Positions 55,084-64,000 of a stretch of 64,000 nucleotides of DNA are shown one piece after another. This stretch comes from Defluviitalea phaphyphila (GTDB lineage: Bacteria; Bacillota; Clostridia; Lachnospirales; Defluviitaleaceae), in assembly GCF_001466305.1 (NCBI RefSeq), contig NZ_JWID01000001.1, positions 1-64,000 on the forward strand, given 5' to 3'. The translations under genes were made by a program, and so were the position numbers. Below the pieces are notes generated by a model, which saw only the letters and a list, made by a program, of their open reading frames with translations, was not told the DNA's origin and searched no databases. How positions within the stretch are numbered: position 1 is the first letter of the stretch; the number at the start of each line of letters is the position of its first letter.

Positions 55084-55345
55084 AAAAAAGCACTTCATCC
55101 CTAAACTAAGGGACGAAATGCTATTATTTCGCGGTGCCACCCAAATTAGATAGTTAAATAAACTATCTCTCTCTTACGGATACGGAAGTTTCCTTCGATA
55201 TCCTGCTTCTTTAACGGGAAGCTACCGGCGCCCACTACTTTCAGAGATAGATTTCATGGTGCTTCTCATGGAACCATTCAATATATCTTTCTATATCGGA
55301 CCTCACACCAAACGCCGACTCGCTGAATAGAAATGATATATCTAC
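55084..55345 (-). promoter_or_regulatory. T-box riboswitch (tRNA-Trp) controlling trpP
   Basis: The T-box sequence GGGTGGCACCGCG lies at 55142-55130 on the minus strand, followed by the terminator 55084-55122 (14-bp stem, six T). The TGGC in it pairs with a tRNA end whose discriminator is G, as in tRNA-Trp. In stem I the lower helix (GGCG 55316-55313 with CGCC 55230-55227) is preceded on the 3' side by TGG (55234-55232) and one G, fitting a UGG specifier. Uncharged tRNA-Trp should therefore switch transporter transcription on. Confidence 0.93.
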
Positions 55346-55386
55346 TATTTCCAATCATAGAATTTTAAACTTTATTAATTAATCAT

Positions 55387-55415
55387 ATTTTATCATAATC
55401 CTTTAATACATGCAA
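55387..55415 (-). promoter_or_regulatory. Promoter of the T-box/trpP unit
   Basis: TTGCAT (55415-55410), a 17-nt spacer ending in TGA, and TAAAAT (55392-55387). Transcription would start about 40 nt before stem I. Confidence 0.68.
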
Positions 55416-55422
55416 TAGATTT

Positions 55423-56838
55423 TTATTTATTATTTGAACTAATTAATTTTTCTAAAGTTTCTAACATATTATCCACTTTTTTCTTTGATACTACAAATTC
55501 TATATTGCCATCTCTTAAAGGAGCATAAAGTTCTTCATTATAAGGAATATATTCTATACTTACTTTTTCTCCATTGGTTAAAGTAAATATAGTTTTTACT
55601 TCTGGTTCTATCTCTTTTAGATTTATTCTTATATTTTTATCTATTTCAGCATCATAAGTAATTCCAATTAATTCTTGATAATATTTTTTGAAATCTTCTT
55701 CTTTTACTTCTTTATTATTTACTTTATAAGTTGTTATAGTTTCATCCTCATCTTCCTCTTTTTCAGCCTCTTTAATAGTTCTTGTAAGAGACATACTATA
55801 AGTTTTCTCATTTGCTTCTATATATATGTTAGATACAGTATCTATATTAGGTATGTAAACAAATTTGCTAATTATATCAAAAGGATTAATCTCAAAGGAT
55901 TCTAAAGTAGAAGAATCCATAGTATATATAATATTTTCATCTATATTTTTAAAATAAACAGTATCTTCGTCTTTATTATCTCCTATTAAAATATGAAGTG
56001 TATTTTCTTCATCCTGCATTTTTATCTCCATTCTTGGATTTTCTAAGCCATATTCTGAAAGATCCGAAGGATTATCCACAACAAAATCTTTAATTGAAAT
56101 AGTTCCTAATCCATCTAAGACTTTATTAAAGTTTTCTGTATTTATTGTATGTTCATTAATATAAGGTTGCTTCATAATCCAAAGCCCTATACCATATTCT
56201 TTCCCTTTAGTATCTTCCTCATTACTAACTATTTCTATGGTAGGCTTTCCTTCTTCTTTTATAAGTAAATATTTTAATTTTGAAGTATCTATTTTAACTA
56301 ATGATTTTTCTCTTATATCATTAATTTTAAAATTAAATTTGTCTCCTCTTATGGTAGGAATTAAATATACTTTATTATCATTTTCTTGCATACAATAATA
56401 ACTTTTCCCATCTGGAGTTTTATTACCTAAATAAAATTCCTTTTCACTTCCATCTTTTAAAACTGCTTTAGCAATAACTTTTTCCGAGGAATTTAACCCA
56501 TATTTTGAAAGGTCTACTGGATTTTCCTCTACAATTCTAGTGGCATAAATTAAAGCAAAACTAGAAGCTATGCTTTCTACCTTATCTTGGTCAATATTTA
56601 TTTCTTCTCCTACTATTTCCCATTCATCATCTTTTTTTTCAAAAATTATTTCTTCTTCTGAAGTTAAAATCATCTTAATTATATCATCTTTATTTATATC
56701 GGATAACTCTATATTTTCACTATCTTCATTATTATCATTATTATCGGCTACTTGAGGTTTATTATTTATGTATAAATATATACCTATTAATATGGCTAAA
56801 AAAATCAGAGATAATATAAGATTCTTTGATTTTTTCAT
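55423..56838 (-). CDS. DUF4340-family protein of a GldG-like ABC system
   Basis: 471 residues. One N-terminal membrane helix (about 6-24) is followed by an acidic linker (NNDNNEDSEN) and two related extracytoplasmic DUF4340 modules, each with a pattern like DLSKYGLNSSEKVIAKAVLKDGS/DLSEYGLENPRMEIKMQDEEN. DUF4340 proteins regularly accompany GldF/GldG-type transporters; their role is unknown. I chose ATG 56838: GGAGG lies 8 nt upstream and the codon overlaps the previous stop (ATGA). Confidence 0.87.
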   Translation of the reverse strand: MKKSKNLILSLIFLAILIGIYLYINNKPQVADNNDNNEDSENIELSDINKDDIIKMILTSEEEIIFEKKDDEWEIVGEEINIDQDKVESIASSFALIYATRIVEENPVDLSKYGLNSSEKVIAKAVLKDGSEKEFYLGNKTPDGKSYYCMQENDNKVYLIPTIRGDKFNFKINDIREKSLVKIDTSKLKYLLIKEEGKPTIEIVSNEEDTKGKEYGIGLWIMKQPYINEHTINTENFNKVLDGLGTISIKDFVVDNPSDLSEYGLENPRMEIKMQDEENTLHILIGDNKDEDTVYFKNIDENIIYTMDSSTLESFEINPFDIISKFVYIPNIDTVSNIYIEANEKTYSMSLTRTIKEAEKEEDEDETITTYKVNNKEVKEEDFKKYYQELIGITYDAEIDKNIRINLKEIEPEVKTIFTLTNGEKVSIEYIPYNEELYAPLRDGNIEFVVSKKKVDNMLETLEKLISSNNK

Positions 56839-58247
56839 TTGTTTTTCCTCCTTAGCCATACAATTATTCCTATAATCATTATGATAAGTGGTATAACTAT
56901 TACAGTAATGCCTGAAAAAATCATAATCTGAGCCATATTAATACTTAAATACTCACTCATTAAGCTTTTAGGTCTTATGGAAATATTTTCTTCCTTATCT
57001 ACTAACCAATTAATGCTATTTAAAAAGAAGTCCATATTTCCCCCTGCACTAATAGAATTAATTTGACTATCTAAAAATTCAGAGTTCCCTATAACTACTA
57101 ATTTTGTTTGAAACTCATTATTATCTTCTGTCCACTTATCAGTAATAGCCACAGCTGTATTAAAAGGGCCTTCTATATCCTCTGCTTCTTTTTCTAAAGT
57201 TTCTGATTGTAAATTTACCTTTGCATAAGATGAATCAGATGTAATTAGTAATGGTTCTATAGTAATAGAATCTTTTTTCGCATTAAGTATTTCTATACTT
57301 CTGGCCACTGGAAATAATATTGGAAGTTTTTTAGACTTTATAGGATCTATAATATCATGATCCTGTTGCTCTGGTATAATATAAATTGGATTTCTAAACT
57401 GATGTGTAGAACTTCCTTCTACTATAATATTTTTTTGTATATCAATCCCATAACTATTAAATATTTTATATAAATTAGGTAATTCAATATCTCTTATTTG
57501 CATAAGAAAAATAGCTCGACCTTCATTTTCAAGATAATCTTTTATTATATTGGCTTCTTCTTCAGAAATATCTCTATAAGGAGATGAAATTAAAAGTACA
57601 TTAGCATCTTCTGGAATCTTATTTTCTGTTATTAAATTTAAATCTTTTACTTCATAATTTTCATTTTCTAGTTGTTTTGTTATGTAGTAAGGTAATTCAG
57701 TCTCATCGTGTCCTTTTAATGTATATAAAACAGTGTTTTTATCAGATATAACATATTGTATTGCACTGGTAACTTTCTGTTCTACTGCTAAAGACTCTGC
57801 AGTGGATTGAAAAGTGTATTGATTAAAACTATAATTAACTAGCTCATAAGGAGATATTACTTTAAATTTATTATTAGATCCTACAACTATCAAGCTTCCT
57901 GTTTCAATTCCTTCTCCATCTTTGTCATATTGAGAAGCAAATTGAGGATATAAAATAGGGTCCTTATATTCTATATGAATTTTTTTAGAATAACTACTAT
58001 ATTTTTTTAATATTTCATCAAAAGTAGGAGCTTCTTTTCCTGTTTCATATAAAGCATATATAGTAACATCTTTATCTAAATTATCTAATATATTTATAGT
58101 TTGTTCTGATAAAGAATAAAGTTTATTTTCTGTTAAATCTAATTTTAAATTTAATTTACCTGCTAATAAATTTATTACTATCAATACTGCTAGAACTATT
58201 CCTGTCATGGCTGTCATATATCCGCCAAACTTAAATTTTTTATTCAT
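56835..58247 (-). CDS. GldG-family ABC transporter auxiliary protein
   Basis: 470 residues. TM helix at about 11-31 with NLLAGKLNLKLDLTENKLYSLSEQT, then an extracytoplasmic GldG domain (DVTIYALYETG, VLLISSPYRDISEEEANIIKDYLENEGRAIFL), and a C-terminal membrane helix (about 440-463) with a basic end. This is the pattern of the GldG/ABC_transp_aux family known from Bacteroidetes gliding operons but widespread in non-gliding bacteria. It lies 10 bp after the permease and overlaps the DUF4340 gene by 4 bp. Confidence 0.9.
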   Translation of the reverse strand: MNKKFKFGGYMTAMTGIVLAVLIVINLLAGKLNLKLDLTENKLYSLSEQTINILDNLDKDVTIYALYETGKEAPTFDEILKKYSSYSKKIHIEYKDPILYPQFASQYDKDGEGIETGSLIVVGSNNKFKVISPYELVNYSFNQYTFQSTAESLAVEQKVTSAIQYVISDKNTVLYTLKGHDETELPYYITKQLENENYEVKDLNLITENKIPEDANVLLISSPYRDISEEEANIIKDYLENEGRAIFLMQIRDIELPNLYKIFNSYGIDIQKNIIVEGSSTHQFRNPIYIIPEQQDHDIIDPIKSKKLPILFPVARSIEILNAKKDSITIEPLLITSDSSYAKVNLQSETLEKEAEDIEGPFNTAVAITDKWTEDNNEFQTKLVVIGNSEFLDSQINSISAGGNMDFFLNSINWLVDKEENISIRPKSLMSEYLSINMAQIMIFSGITVIVIPLIIMIIGIIVWLRRKNK

Positions 58248-58257
58248 TTTATCCCCC

Positions 58258-59121
58258 CTAGCTCCAGCGTCTTTTTTCTATAGATTGAATAGTTAAAAAT
58301 ATGAATCCATAGGAAAAAGTAATGAAATATACCACAGAACTAACATCAAAAATTCCCATTTTAAAACTTTGATATCGTTTAAGCAAAGAAAACCACTCAA
58401 ATATTTTTATCATAAATCCATCATATAAACTAACTTTAAAAATATAAATTGCTACCATTATCAATATTCCTACAACTAATACACAAATACTTATATATAT
58501 ATTTCTCATATTAAAAAATATATACGTAGCTAAAGCTAATACAAGTATTCCCGCAAATATAATAGAAGATATTCTATCTTTAGGAAGTGCTTGAACAATT
58601 GTATCCATAATCCAAAAAACAATTAAAACTACTACTGTTGCTACTGCTGCCACTACTTGACTATCTGTTAATGATGATATAAATATCCCTACAGAAATAA
58701 ATGCAGCTCCTAATAAAAAGAAACCTATATATCCTCCTATTATTTCTCCCACTGCTAAATTTCCAAAAAAACTTAAAATAATAGGATATAATACAGTAAT
58801 AAGCAAAGTAATTAAAAATAATCCTAAAGCTGCTAAATATTTCCCATACACTATCTCCCATACTTTAAGTGGAGTCGTCAAAAGTAGTTGATCTGTCTTT
58901 TGTTTAGTTTCTTCTGAAATTAATCGCATAGTAATCATAGGAACAACAAATAAAAAAATAAATGTAATACTAGATAAGACATCGTTATATACAGGACTTT
59001 GAGAATATAAATTAATAATTGAAAAAAAGATTCCGGATATTAAAAGAAAAAATCCCATAAAAATATATCCTGTTGCTGAAGTAAAATAAGAACGGAATTC
59101 TTTTCCAAAAATTGCTATCAT
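58258..59121 (-). CDS. ABC-2 type permease (GldF-like)
   Basis: 287 residues with six to seven membrane helices. It starts IAIFGKEFRSYFTSATGYIFMGFFLLISGIFF and contains PMITMRLISEETKQKTDQLLLTTPLKVWEIVYGKYLA, a clear GldF/ABC-2 feature. Its start overlaps the ATPase gene by 4 bp. It forms the membrane channel of the four-gene system; the substrate is unknown. Confidence 0.92.
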   Translation of the reverse strand: MIAIFGKEFRSYFTSATGYIFMGFFLLISGIFFSIINLYSQSPVYNDVLSSITFIFLFVVPMITMRLISEETKQKTDQLLLTTPLKVWEIVYGKYLAALGLFLITLLITVLYPIILSFFGNLAVGEIIGGYIGFFLLGAAFISVGIFISSLTDSQVVAAVATVVVLIVFWIMDTIVQALPKDRISSIIFAGILVLALATYIFFNMRNIYISICVLVVGILIMVAIYIFKVSLYDGFMIKIFEWFSLLKRYQSFKMGIFDVSSVVYFITFSYGFIFLTIQSIEKRRWS

Positions 59122-60068
59122 AATATATCCTCCTTTTGACCATTTGTTACTTGCAAGAATATTTCTTCTAAAGTTAAATCTATAGATTTCATCATCAAAA
59201 TAGGATAATTTTTCTTACTTAAAGCATAAAATATATTTTCACGAATATCTTTTTCCTCTTTTCCTTCAGCTAAAATATCTACTGTCCCTTCTTCTTTAAT
59301 TCCTTGAAACTGAGCCTTACTTATATCTTCAATATTTTTTATTATATTCAAAACTTCTTTTTTTGGTCCTTTAACTCTTAAAAGTATTCTATTACTTTGA
59401 CTAAGTTTTTTAGATAGATTTTCTGGAGTATCAATAGCTACTACTTCCCCTTTATTAATAATTAACACTTTATCGCAAACGGCACTTACTTCAGATAAAA
59501 TATGGGAACTTAGAATAATGGTATGTTTTTTGCCTAAACCTTTTATTACATTACGGATTTCAATAATTTGCTTAGGGTCTAATCCTACTGTTGGTTCGTC
59601 TAAGATTAGAACTTCTGGATCTCCTATCATTGCTTGAGCTAAACCAACTCTTTGCTTATATCCTTTAGATAAGTTTTTAATTAATCTACTCTTTACATCA
59701 TTAATTTTTACTGCATTCATAATATTATTTAACATTTCTTTTCTATCAGAGGCTTTTACTTTTTTTATTTTACATACAAATTGTAAATATTCCTCCACCG
59801 TCATATCTACATATAAAGGAGGTATTTCTGGTAAATATCCTATTCTTTTTTTAACTTCTTGTGGTTGTTCTAAAATATCAAATCCATCTACTTTAACTGT
59901 TCCTTCTGTAGCCGAAATATATCCTGTAATAATATTCATAGTAGTAGATTTTCCAGCTCCATTAGGTCCTAAAAATCCTAATATTTCTCCCTTTTCTACT
60001 GTAAAATTTATATTATTTACTGCATTAAAATTCCCATACTTCTTACTAAGATTTATAACTTGTATCAA
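59118..60068 (-). CDS. ABC transporter ATPase (GldA-like)
   Basis: 316 residues. Walker A GPNGAGKST (34-42), Q-loop region GYLPEIPPLYVDMTVEEYL, signature LSKGYKQRVGLAQ, Walker B VLILDEPTVGLDP and switch His in ILSSHIL. A C-terminal extension (about 225-316) is typical of the CcmA/GldA group. First gene of the operon ABC ATPase, permease, GldG, DUF4340. The start ATG 60068 follows GAGGGGG. Confidence 0.95.
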   Translation of the reverse strand: MIQVINLSKKYGNFNAVNNINFTVEKGEILGFLGPNGAGKSTTMNIITGYISATEGTVKVDGFDILEQPQEVKKRIGYLPEIPPLYVDMTVEEYLQFVCKIKKVKASDRKEMLNNIMNAVKINDVKSRLIKNLSKGYKQRVGLAQAMIGDPEVLILDEPTVGLDPKQIIEIRNVIKGLGKKHTIILSSHILSEVSAVCDKVLIINKGEVVAIDTPENLSKKLSQSNRILLRVKGPKKEVLNIIKNIEDISKAQFQGIKEEGTVDILAEGKEEKDIRENIFYALSKKNYPILMMKSIDLTLEEIFLQVTNGQKEDIL

Positions 60069-60148
60069 AATATCCCCCTCCCTATAATATAACTGCTAAT
60101 AATTTATCAAAAAATTTTTAATAAATTGTTAATAAATTATGAATAATA

Positions 60149-60170
60149 AAAAGCAGCCTAATGGCTGCCT
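60149..60170 (-). terminator. Terminator of the RND pump gene
   Basis: GGCAGCC-ATTA-GGCTGC on the minus strand (60169-60153) followed by TTTTTATT. It lies 14 nt after the stop at 60183. Confidence 0.9.
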
Positions 60171-60182
60171 TATCCATATTAT

Positions 60183-63100
60183 TTACAATGATATATTTTT
60201 ATTTTTCCTTCTTATTCTTCTTAATTTTCTAGATATATCATCAAATATTGTATAATTAAGCGGAATAATAACTAAAGTTAAAAGTGTTGATAAACTTAAT
60301 CCTCCAATAACTGCTGTTGCAAGAGGAGACATGGTTTCAGCTCCTTCTCCTAACTCTAAAGCCATAGGAAGCATCCCTAAAATAGTTGTAAGAGTAGTCA
60401 TAAGAATCGGTCTAAGTCTTGTAGGCCCTGCTTCTAGTATAGCCTCTTCTCTGCTATATCCTCTGCGTCTAAGTTGAATAATATAATCAATTAATACGAT
60501 CGCATTATTAACAACTATCCCTGATAGCATTATTATTCCTATAAAGGAAGGCATGCTTAAAGTTCTTCCTGTTATAAATAATCCTAGAATTGCTCCTGTT
60601 AAGGCCAATGGCACTGAAAACATAATTGTAAATGGATGTAAAAAGGATTCAAATTGAGCTGCTAAAACCATATACACTAAGATAATGGCCAATACTAATG
60701 CTAACCCAAGGCTTGAAAAAGATTCCATCATCTGTTCTACTTCTCCGCCAAATTCATATCCATATCCATCTGGCATATTATATTGTTTTAACTTTTCATC
60801 TATCATATTTTTAGCAGTATTTACATCTATTCCAAAAAGATCTGCACTTACAGTTACTACTCTTTTTTGATTTTCCCTTGCGATACTTGCTGGACTCTTA
60901 TCAATAGAAATATCAGCTACTTCTGATAAAGGAATATCTACTCCCATAGGTGAAGGAATTCCTATACTATTGATATCTTTTAAATATTCTATTTTGGATG
61001 GATCATATATAATCCTTACATCTATTTCTGTACCATCTACTTTATACTTTGTTGCTACAGACCCTTGCACTGCAGTTTTTAAAGTACTAGAGATAGTTGC
61101 CATATTAAGACCATATACTGAAGCCTTTTTTCTATTTATAGCAATTTGTGCTTCTGGAAATCCATCTTCAATAGAACTTGTTACTTCTCTTGTTCCTTCC
61201 ACACTTTTTACAATATCTACAATATCATTTGAAATCAATTCTAATTGTTCTAAATCATCTCCCGAAATTTCTATAGAAATTGGACTTCCTCCCGTTGCTC
61301 CCATCATAGAGTCACTTATTGAAATAGAAAATTCAGCACCTGGAATATTGGATATAAGAGTTCTTACTTCATCTGCAATTTCATCTATTGAACGTTCTCT
61401 GTCTTTTACAGATCCTACATCAACAGTTAAACTAGCATGATTCGAGGAAACACTAGAACCAATCATTCCGCCACTACCACCTATATTTACGAATATCTCA
61501 TTTATTTCTTCTATTTGTTCTAATCTTTTTTCAACAACTTCTACTACTTCAAAAGTTTCATCTATAACTGTCCCTTTAGGTAAATTTACATTAATAGTAA
61601 ATTGCCCTTCATCAGAAGCTGGGAAAAATTCCATTCCTACTAATCCAAAAATAGGAATAAGTAAAGTACCAATAAATATAATAAATGTAATTAAAGCTGT
61701 TTTTATTCTATGATGAATACTCCAGTTGAGTATTTTCCTATATCCTTTGTCTATTTTATTCAATATAGAAGTCCAACCATCAAATATTTTAGTTGTTATT
61801 CTTTTTCTTTTTATATTGTCAATTTTTTCAATCTTTAAAATTTTAGAAGCCATCATCGGAACTAAAGTTAAAGCCATAATCAAAGAAGCTACTAACGAAA
61901 ATGTCACTGTTAGAGCCATTTCTTTAAATATTGTAGCTGCCCATCCTTCTACAAACACAATAGGTAAGAATACAGCAATTGTTGTAAGAGTTGAAGCAAT
62001 AACTGCCATACCAACTTCTGTGCTTCCTTTATCCGCTGCTTCTATTCTACTTTCTCCTTTTTCTCTATGTCTATATATATTTTCTAAAACAACAATAGCA
62101 TTATCTACTAACATCCCAACTCCTAAAGCTAAACCACCTAAAGAAACCATATTAAGAGTTAATCCACTAAAATACATTAAAGCAAAAGTAGCAATAACAG
62201 ATACAGGAATAGATACTCCAACTATTAATGTACTTCTTATATTACGGAGAAAGATAAAAAGTATAATTACTGCTAAAATTCCACCCATAATTGCAGTAAA
62301 CGAGACATTTCCAATAGATGCATTAATAAACTCTGCACTATCATAAATTGTAGTTATATTTATATCATTTAATTCATCTTCTAATTTCTCTAATTCTTCA
62401 TTTACTTTTTCTGATACTTTAACTGTATTAGCAGTGGATTGTTTTTGAATTGATAAACTAATACTTGGATTCCCATTAATATATGCGTAAGAATCCATAT
62501 CTTTAAATGTTTCTTCAACTTCTGCTATATCTCTTAAATAAATTATCCCCCCAGCTGTAGTAATTGGAATATTTTCTATTTCTTCTATACTTTGAAATTC
62601 TCCTACAGAACGAAGGGTAAGTGTACTAATTCCTTGTTTTACTTCTCCTAAAGGAAGATTTAAATTTTCTGCCGCTATATATTGAGCAACCATTGAAGGA
62701 GTTATATTATAACCTATTAATTTATCTGGAAATAATGTTACTTTTATTTCTTTTTCTTTACCACCATTTACACTAACAGATGCCACTCCTTCTATTCGTT
62801 CTATTCTTCCAACTATTTTATCCTCTACTATATTTTTTAATTCTACTAAATCTTTTTCTCCACTAATTCCTATTTGCATAATAGGCATCATATTAGGGTC
62901 AGCTTCTAATATAATAGGTTCTTCTGCCTCTTCTGGCAAATAATCTTTTATCATATCTATTTTTTCTCTCATATCTAACATTGCAACATCCATATCCGTA
63001 CCTTCATTAAACTCAAGTATAACCATTGAAGAACCATTAGAAGATGTTGAAGATATATTTTTTAAATTACTAACAGTACCAACTGCACTTTCTATTGGTT

Positions 63101-63293
63101 TTGTTATTAATGTTTCTATTTCTTCAGGTCCTGCTCCACTATACTCAGTCATAACTAATGCATAAGGAAGAGTAAACTGAGGTAATAAATCTACCGATAA
63201 TCTTCCTATTGAAACTATTCCAAGTAATATAACAATAAACATTGCCATGACAGTGGTTACAGGACGATTTATAGATATTTTTGAAAGCTTCAT
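60183..63293 (-). CDS. RND-family efflux pump (AcrB/HAE1-like)
   Basis: 1036 residues, full length. Twelve predicted membrane helices in two halves, TM1 at about 12-30 after the typical N-terminus ISINRPVTTVMAMF. Two large extracellular porter loops (about 35-330 and 555-855). The proton-relay region in TM4 reads GLALGVGMLVDNAIVVLENIYRHR, and the second half has GIIMLSGIVVNNAIVLIDYI, as in Gram-positive HAE1-like pumps. I chose ATG 63293 with AAAGGAG 7 nt upstream. It is 35 bp after its adaptor gene. Substrates are unknown; drugs, lipids or peptides are all possible in a monoderm. Confidence 0.95.
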   Translation of the reverse strand: MKLSKISINRPVTTVMAMFIVILLGIVSIGRLSVDLLPQFTLPYALVMTEYSGAGPEEIETLITKPIESAVGTVSNLKNISSTSSNGSSMVILEFNEGTDMDVAMLDMREKIDMIKDYLPEEAEEPIILEADPNMMPIMQIGISGEKDLVELKNIVEDKIVGRIERIEGVASVSVNGGKEKEIKVTLFPDKLIGYNITPSMVAQYIAAENLNLPLGEVKQGISTLTLRSVGEFQSIEEIENIPITTAGGIIYLRDIAEVEETFKDMDSYAYINGNPSISLSIQKQSTANTVKVSEKVNEELEKLEDELNDINITTIYDSAEFINASIGNVSFTAIMGGILAVIILFIFLRNIRSTLIVGVSIPVSVIATFALMYFSGLTLNMVSLGGLALGVGMLVDNAIVVLENIYRHREKGESRIEAADKGSTEVGMAVIASTLTTIAVFLPIVFVEGWAATIFKEMALTVTFSLVASLIMALTLVPMMASKILKIEKIDNIKRKRITTKIFDGWTSILNKIDKGYRKILNWSIHHRIKTALITFIIFIGTLLIPIFGLVGMEFFPASDEGQFTINVNLPKGTVIDETFEVVEVVEKRLEQIEEINEIFVNIGGSGGMIGSSVSSNHASLTVDVGSVKDRERSIDEIADEVRTLISNIPGAEFSISISDSMMGATGGSPISIEISGDDLEQLELISNDIVDIVKSVEGTREVTSSIEDGFPEAQIAINRKKASVYGLNMATISSTLKTAVQGSVATKYKVDGTEIDVRIIYDPSKIEYLKDINSIGIPSPMGVDIPLSEVADISIDKSPASIARENQKRVVTVSADLFGIDVNTAKNMIDEKLKQYNMPDGYGYEFGGEVEQMMESFSSLGLALVLAIILVYMVLAAQFESFLHPFTIMFSVPLALTGAILGLFITGRTLSMPSFIGIIMLSGIVVNNAIVLIDYIIQLRRRGYSREEAILEAGPTRLRPILMTTLTTILGMLPMALELGEGAETMSPLATAVIGGLSLSTLLTLVIIPLNYTIFDDISRKLRRIRRKNKNISL

Positions 63294-63328
63294 TACTATT
63301 CTCCTTTCACTAAACAATACTAATTTGA

Positions 63329-64000
63329 TTATTCTACAATTTCAACTTTACCACCGTCTTCAAGATAATTTTGTCCTCTTACTACTATTTGGTCTCCTTC
63401 TTTTAATCCTGTGACAACTTCTACTTTTTCTCCATTATCAAGACCTAATTCAACTTCTACTTTTTTAGCTTTATCTCCATCAATTACATAGACATAATCT
63501 ATATCTCCTTCAGTTAATACTGCTTCTCTTGGAACTATTATGGTATTATCTACTGTATCAATAGAGAACTCTACTTCTGCAAACATCCCCGGTTTTAAAA
63601 TACTATCTTTATTATCTATTTCTATTTTAACAGGATAGGTTAAAGTATTTTCATTAGCAACAGGACTAATCGTTTTAATTATACCTTTAAAAGGTTCATC
63701 AAAAGCAGATTTTACATAAATATCTACATCTTGTCCTGTCTTTATTTTATTTATAATTTGCTCTGATACATTTACGTCTACAAATACTGTATCCATTTGC
63801 ACAATAGTGAAAGGAGCAATAGCAGCACTAACCATTTCTCCTGGGTCTATCATACGGCTGCTTACTATTCCATCAATTGGACTTTTAACCGATGTATCAT
63901 TTAAACTATCATAAGCATTAGCTAATTGAATTTCTAATGCTTCTTTTGTGGCTAATGCTTGAGATAATTGATTTTGAGCTAATTCAACATTCTCTTCCGA
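63329..64000 (-). CDS. RND efflux adaptor (HlyD/MFP family), 5' end outside the window
   Basis: The last 223 codons are present; the frame stays open to 64000. The visible part starts in a coiled-coil hairpin (ELAQNQLSQALATKEALEIQ), passes the second half of the lipoyl domain (SVKSPIDGIVSSRMIDPGEMV), a beta-barrel (MDTVFVDVNVSEQIINKI, VKIEIDNKDSILKPGMFAEVEF) and a membrane-proximal domain (VPREAVLTEGDIDYVYVIDG). It should link the pump to the cell surface. It is first in the pump operon as far as can be seen. Confidence 0.93.
   Translation of the reverse strand, partial: SEENVELAQNQLSQALATKEALEIQLANAYDSLNDTSVKSPIDGIVSSRMIDPGEMVSAAIAPFTIVQMDTVFVDVNVSEQIINKIKTGQDVDIYVKSAFDEPFKGIIKTISPVANENTLTYPVKIEIDNKDSILKPGMFAEVEFSIDTVDNTIIVPREAVLTEGDIDYVYVIDGDKAKKVEVELGLDNGEKVEVVTGLKEGDQIVVRGQNYLEDGGKVEIVE

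Noticed and set aside
60970-61440. 156-codon plus-strand frame within the RND pump gene, and a longer one at 61726-62346
   Set aside because: Both lie opposite a full-length pump gene with intact motifs, have no start signal and show no protein family features.

Overview
The window looks like the chromosome of a low-GC, strongly AT-rich Gram-positive anaerobe of the Clostridia/Tissierellia type. The evidence is Shine-Dalgarno-rich starts, a Spo0E-family sporulation regulator, a Trp T-box, a guanine riboswitch, a PyrR attenuator, flavodiiron and hemerythrin oxygen-handling proteins, and many short bidirectional terminators. I could not fix genus or species. No rRNA, tRNA or CRISPR array was seen.

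Layout. 1-1.4 kb: a nearly whole IS30-family element. 1.5-12 kb: single genes and small operons (standalone amidase-fold protein, CorA, GlnRS, an Fe-S protein, AzlCD amino-acid exporter, a tandem-repeat coiled-coil protein, a chemoreceptor, a GHL10-type secreted hydrolase, an aldo/keto reductase). 12-28 kb: purine biosynthesis. purK-purE are followed by a guanine riboswitch and purC-purF-purM-purN-purD. purL lies about 4.4 kb further on, behind a Spo0E-like gene and an opposite-strand block (LysR, flavin oxidoreductase, chemoreceptor with a C-terminal sensor). purH and purB are not in the window. 28-31 kb: small membrane proteins and a PAS-GGDEF protein. 31-41 kb: a complete UMP operon, pyrB-C-F-carA-carB-pyrK-D-E. 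Its ~290-nt leader carries a PyrR-binding hairpin, a terminator and, unexpectedly, a short ORF ending inside the terminator stem.

41-55 kb: KtrAB potassium uptake with an SpoU-type RNA methylase, a flavodiiron protein with its putative NADH:rubredoxin-type reductase, an OmpR-type two-component system, a bacteriohemerythrin, a phosphodiesterase, an uncharacterised anchored protein whose 3' end contains a terminator, a YitT protein, trpS, and a T-box-controlled Trp transporter (trpP). 55-64 kb: a four-gene GldA/F/G-like ABC system with a DUF4340 protein, then an RND efflux pump and its adaptor, which runs off the right edge.

The two nucleotide pathways are each controlled by premature transcription termination in an RNA leader, and tryptophan uptake by a third leader. 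The most interesting observations are: the pyr leader, which seems to combine a PyrR site with a pyrL-like translated attenuator; an RNA arm in the IS30 element that would hide the transposase start codon in read-through transcripts; an intrinsic terminator lying inside a reading frame next to an A-run; and a hemerythrin lacking one conserved His ligand. Functions are inferred from sequence reading alone; no database search was possible.
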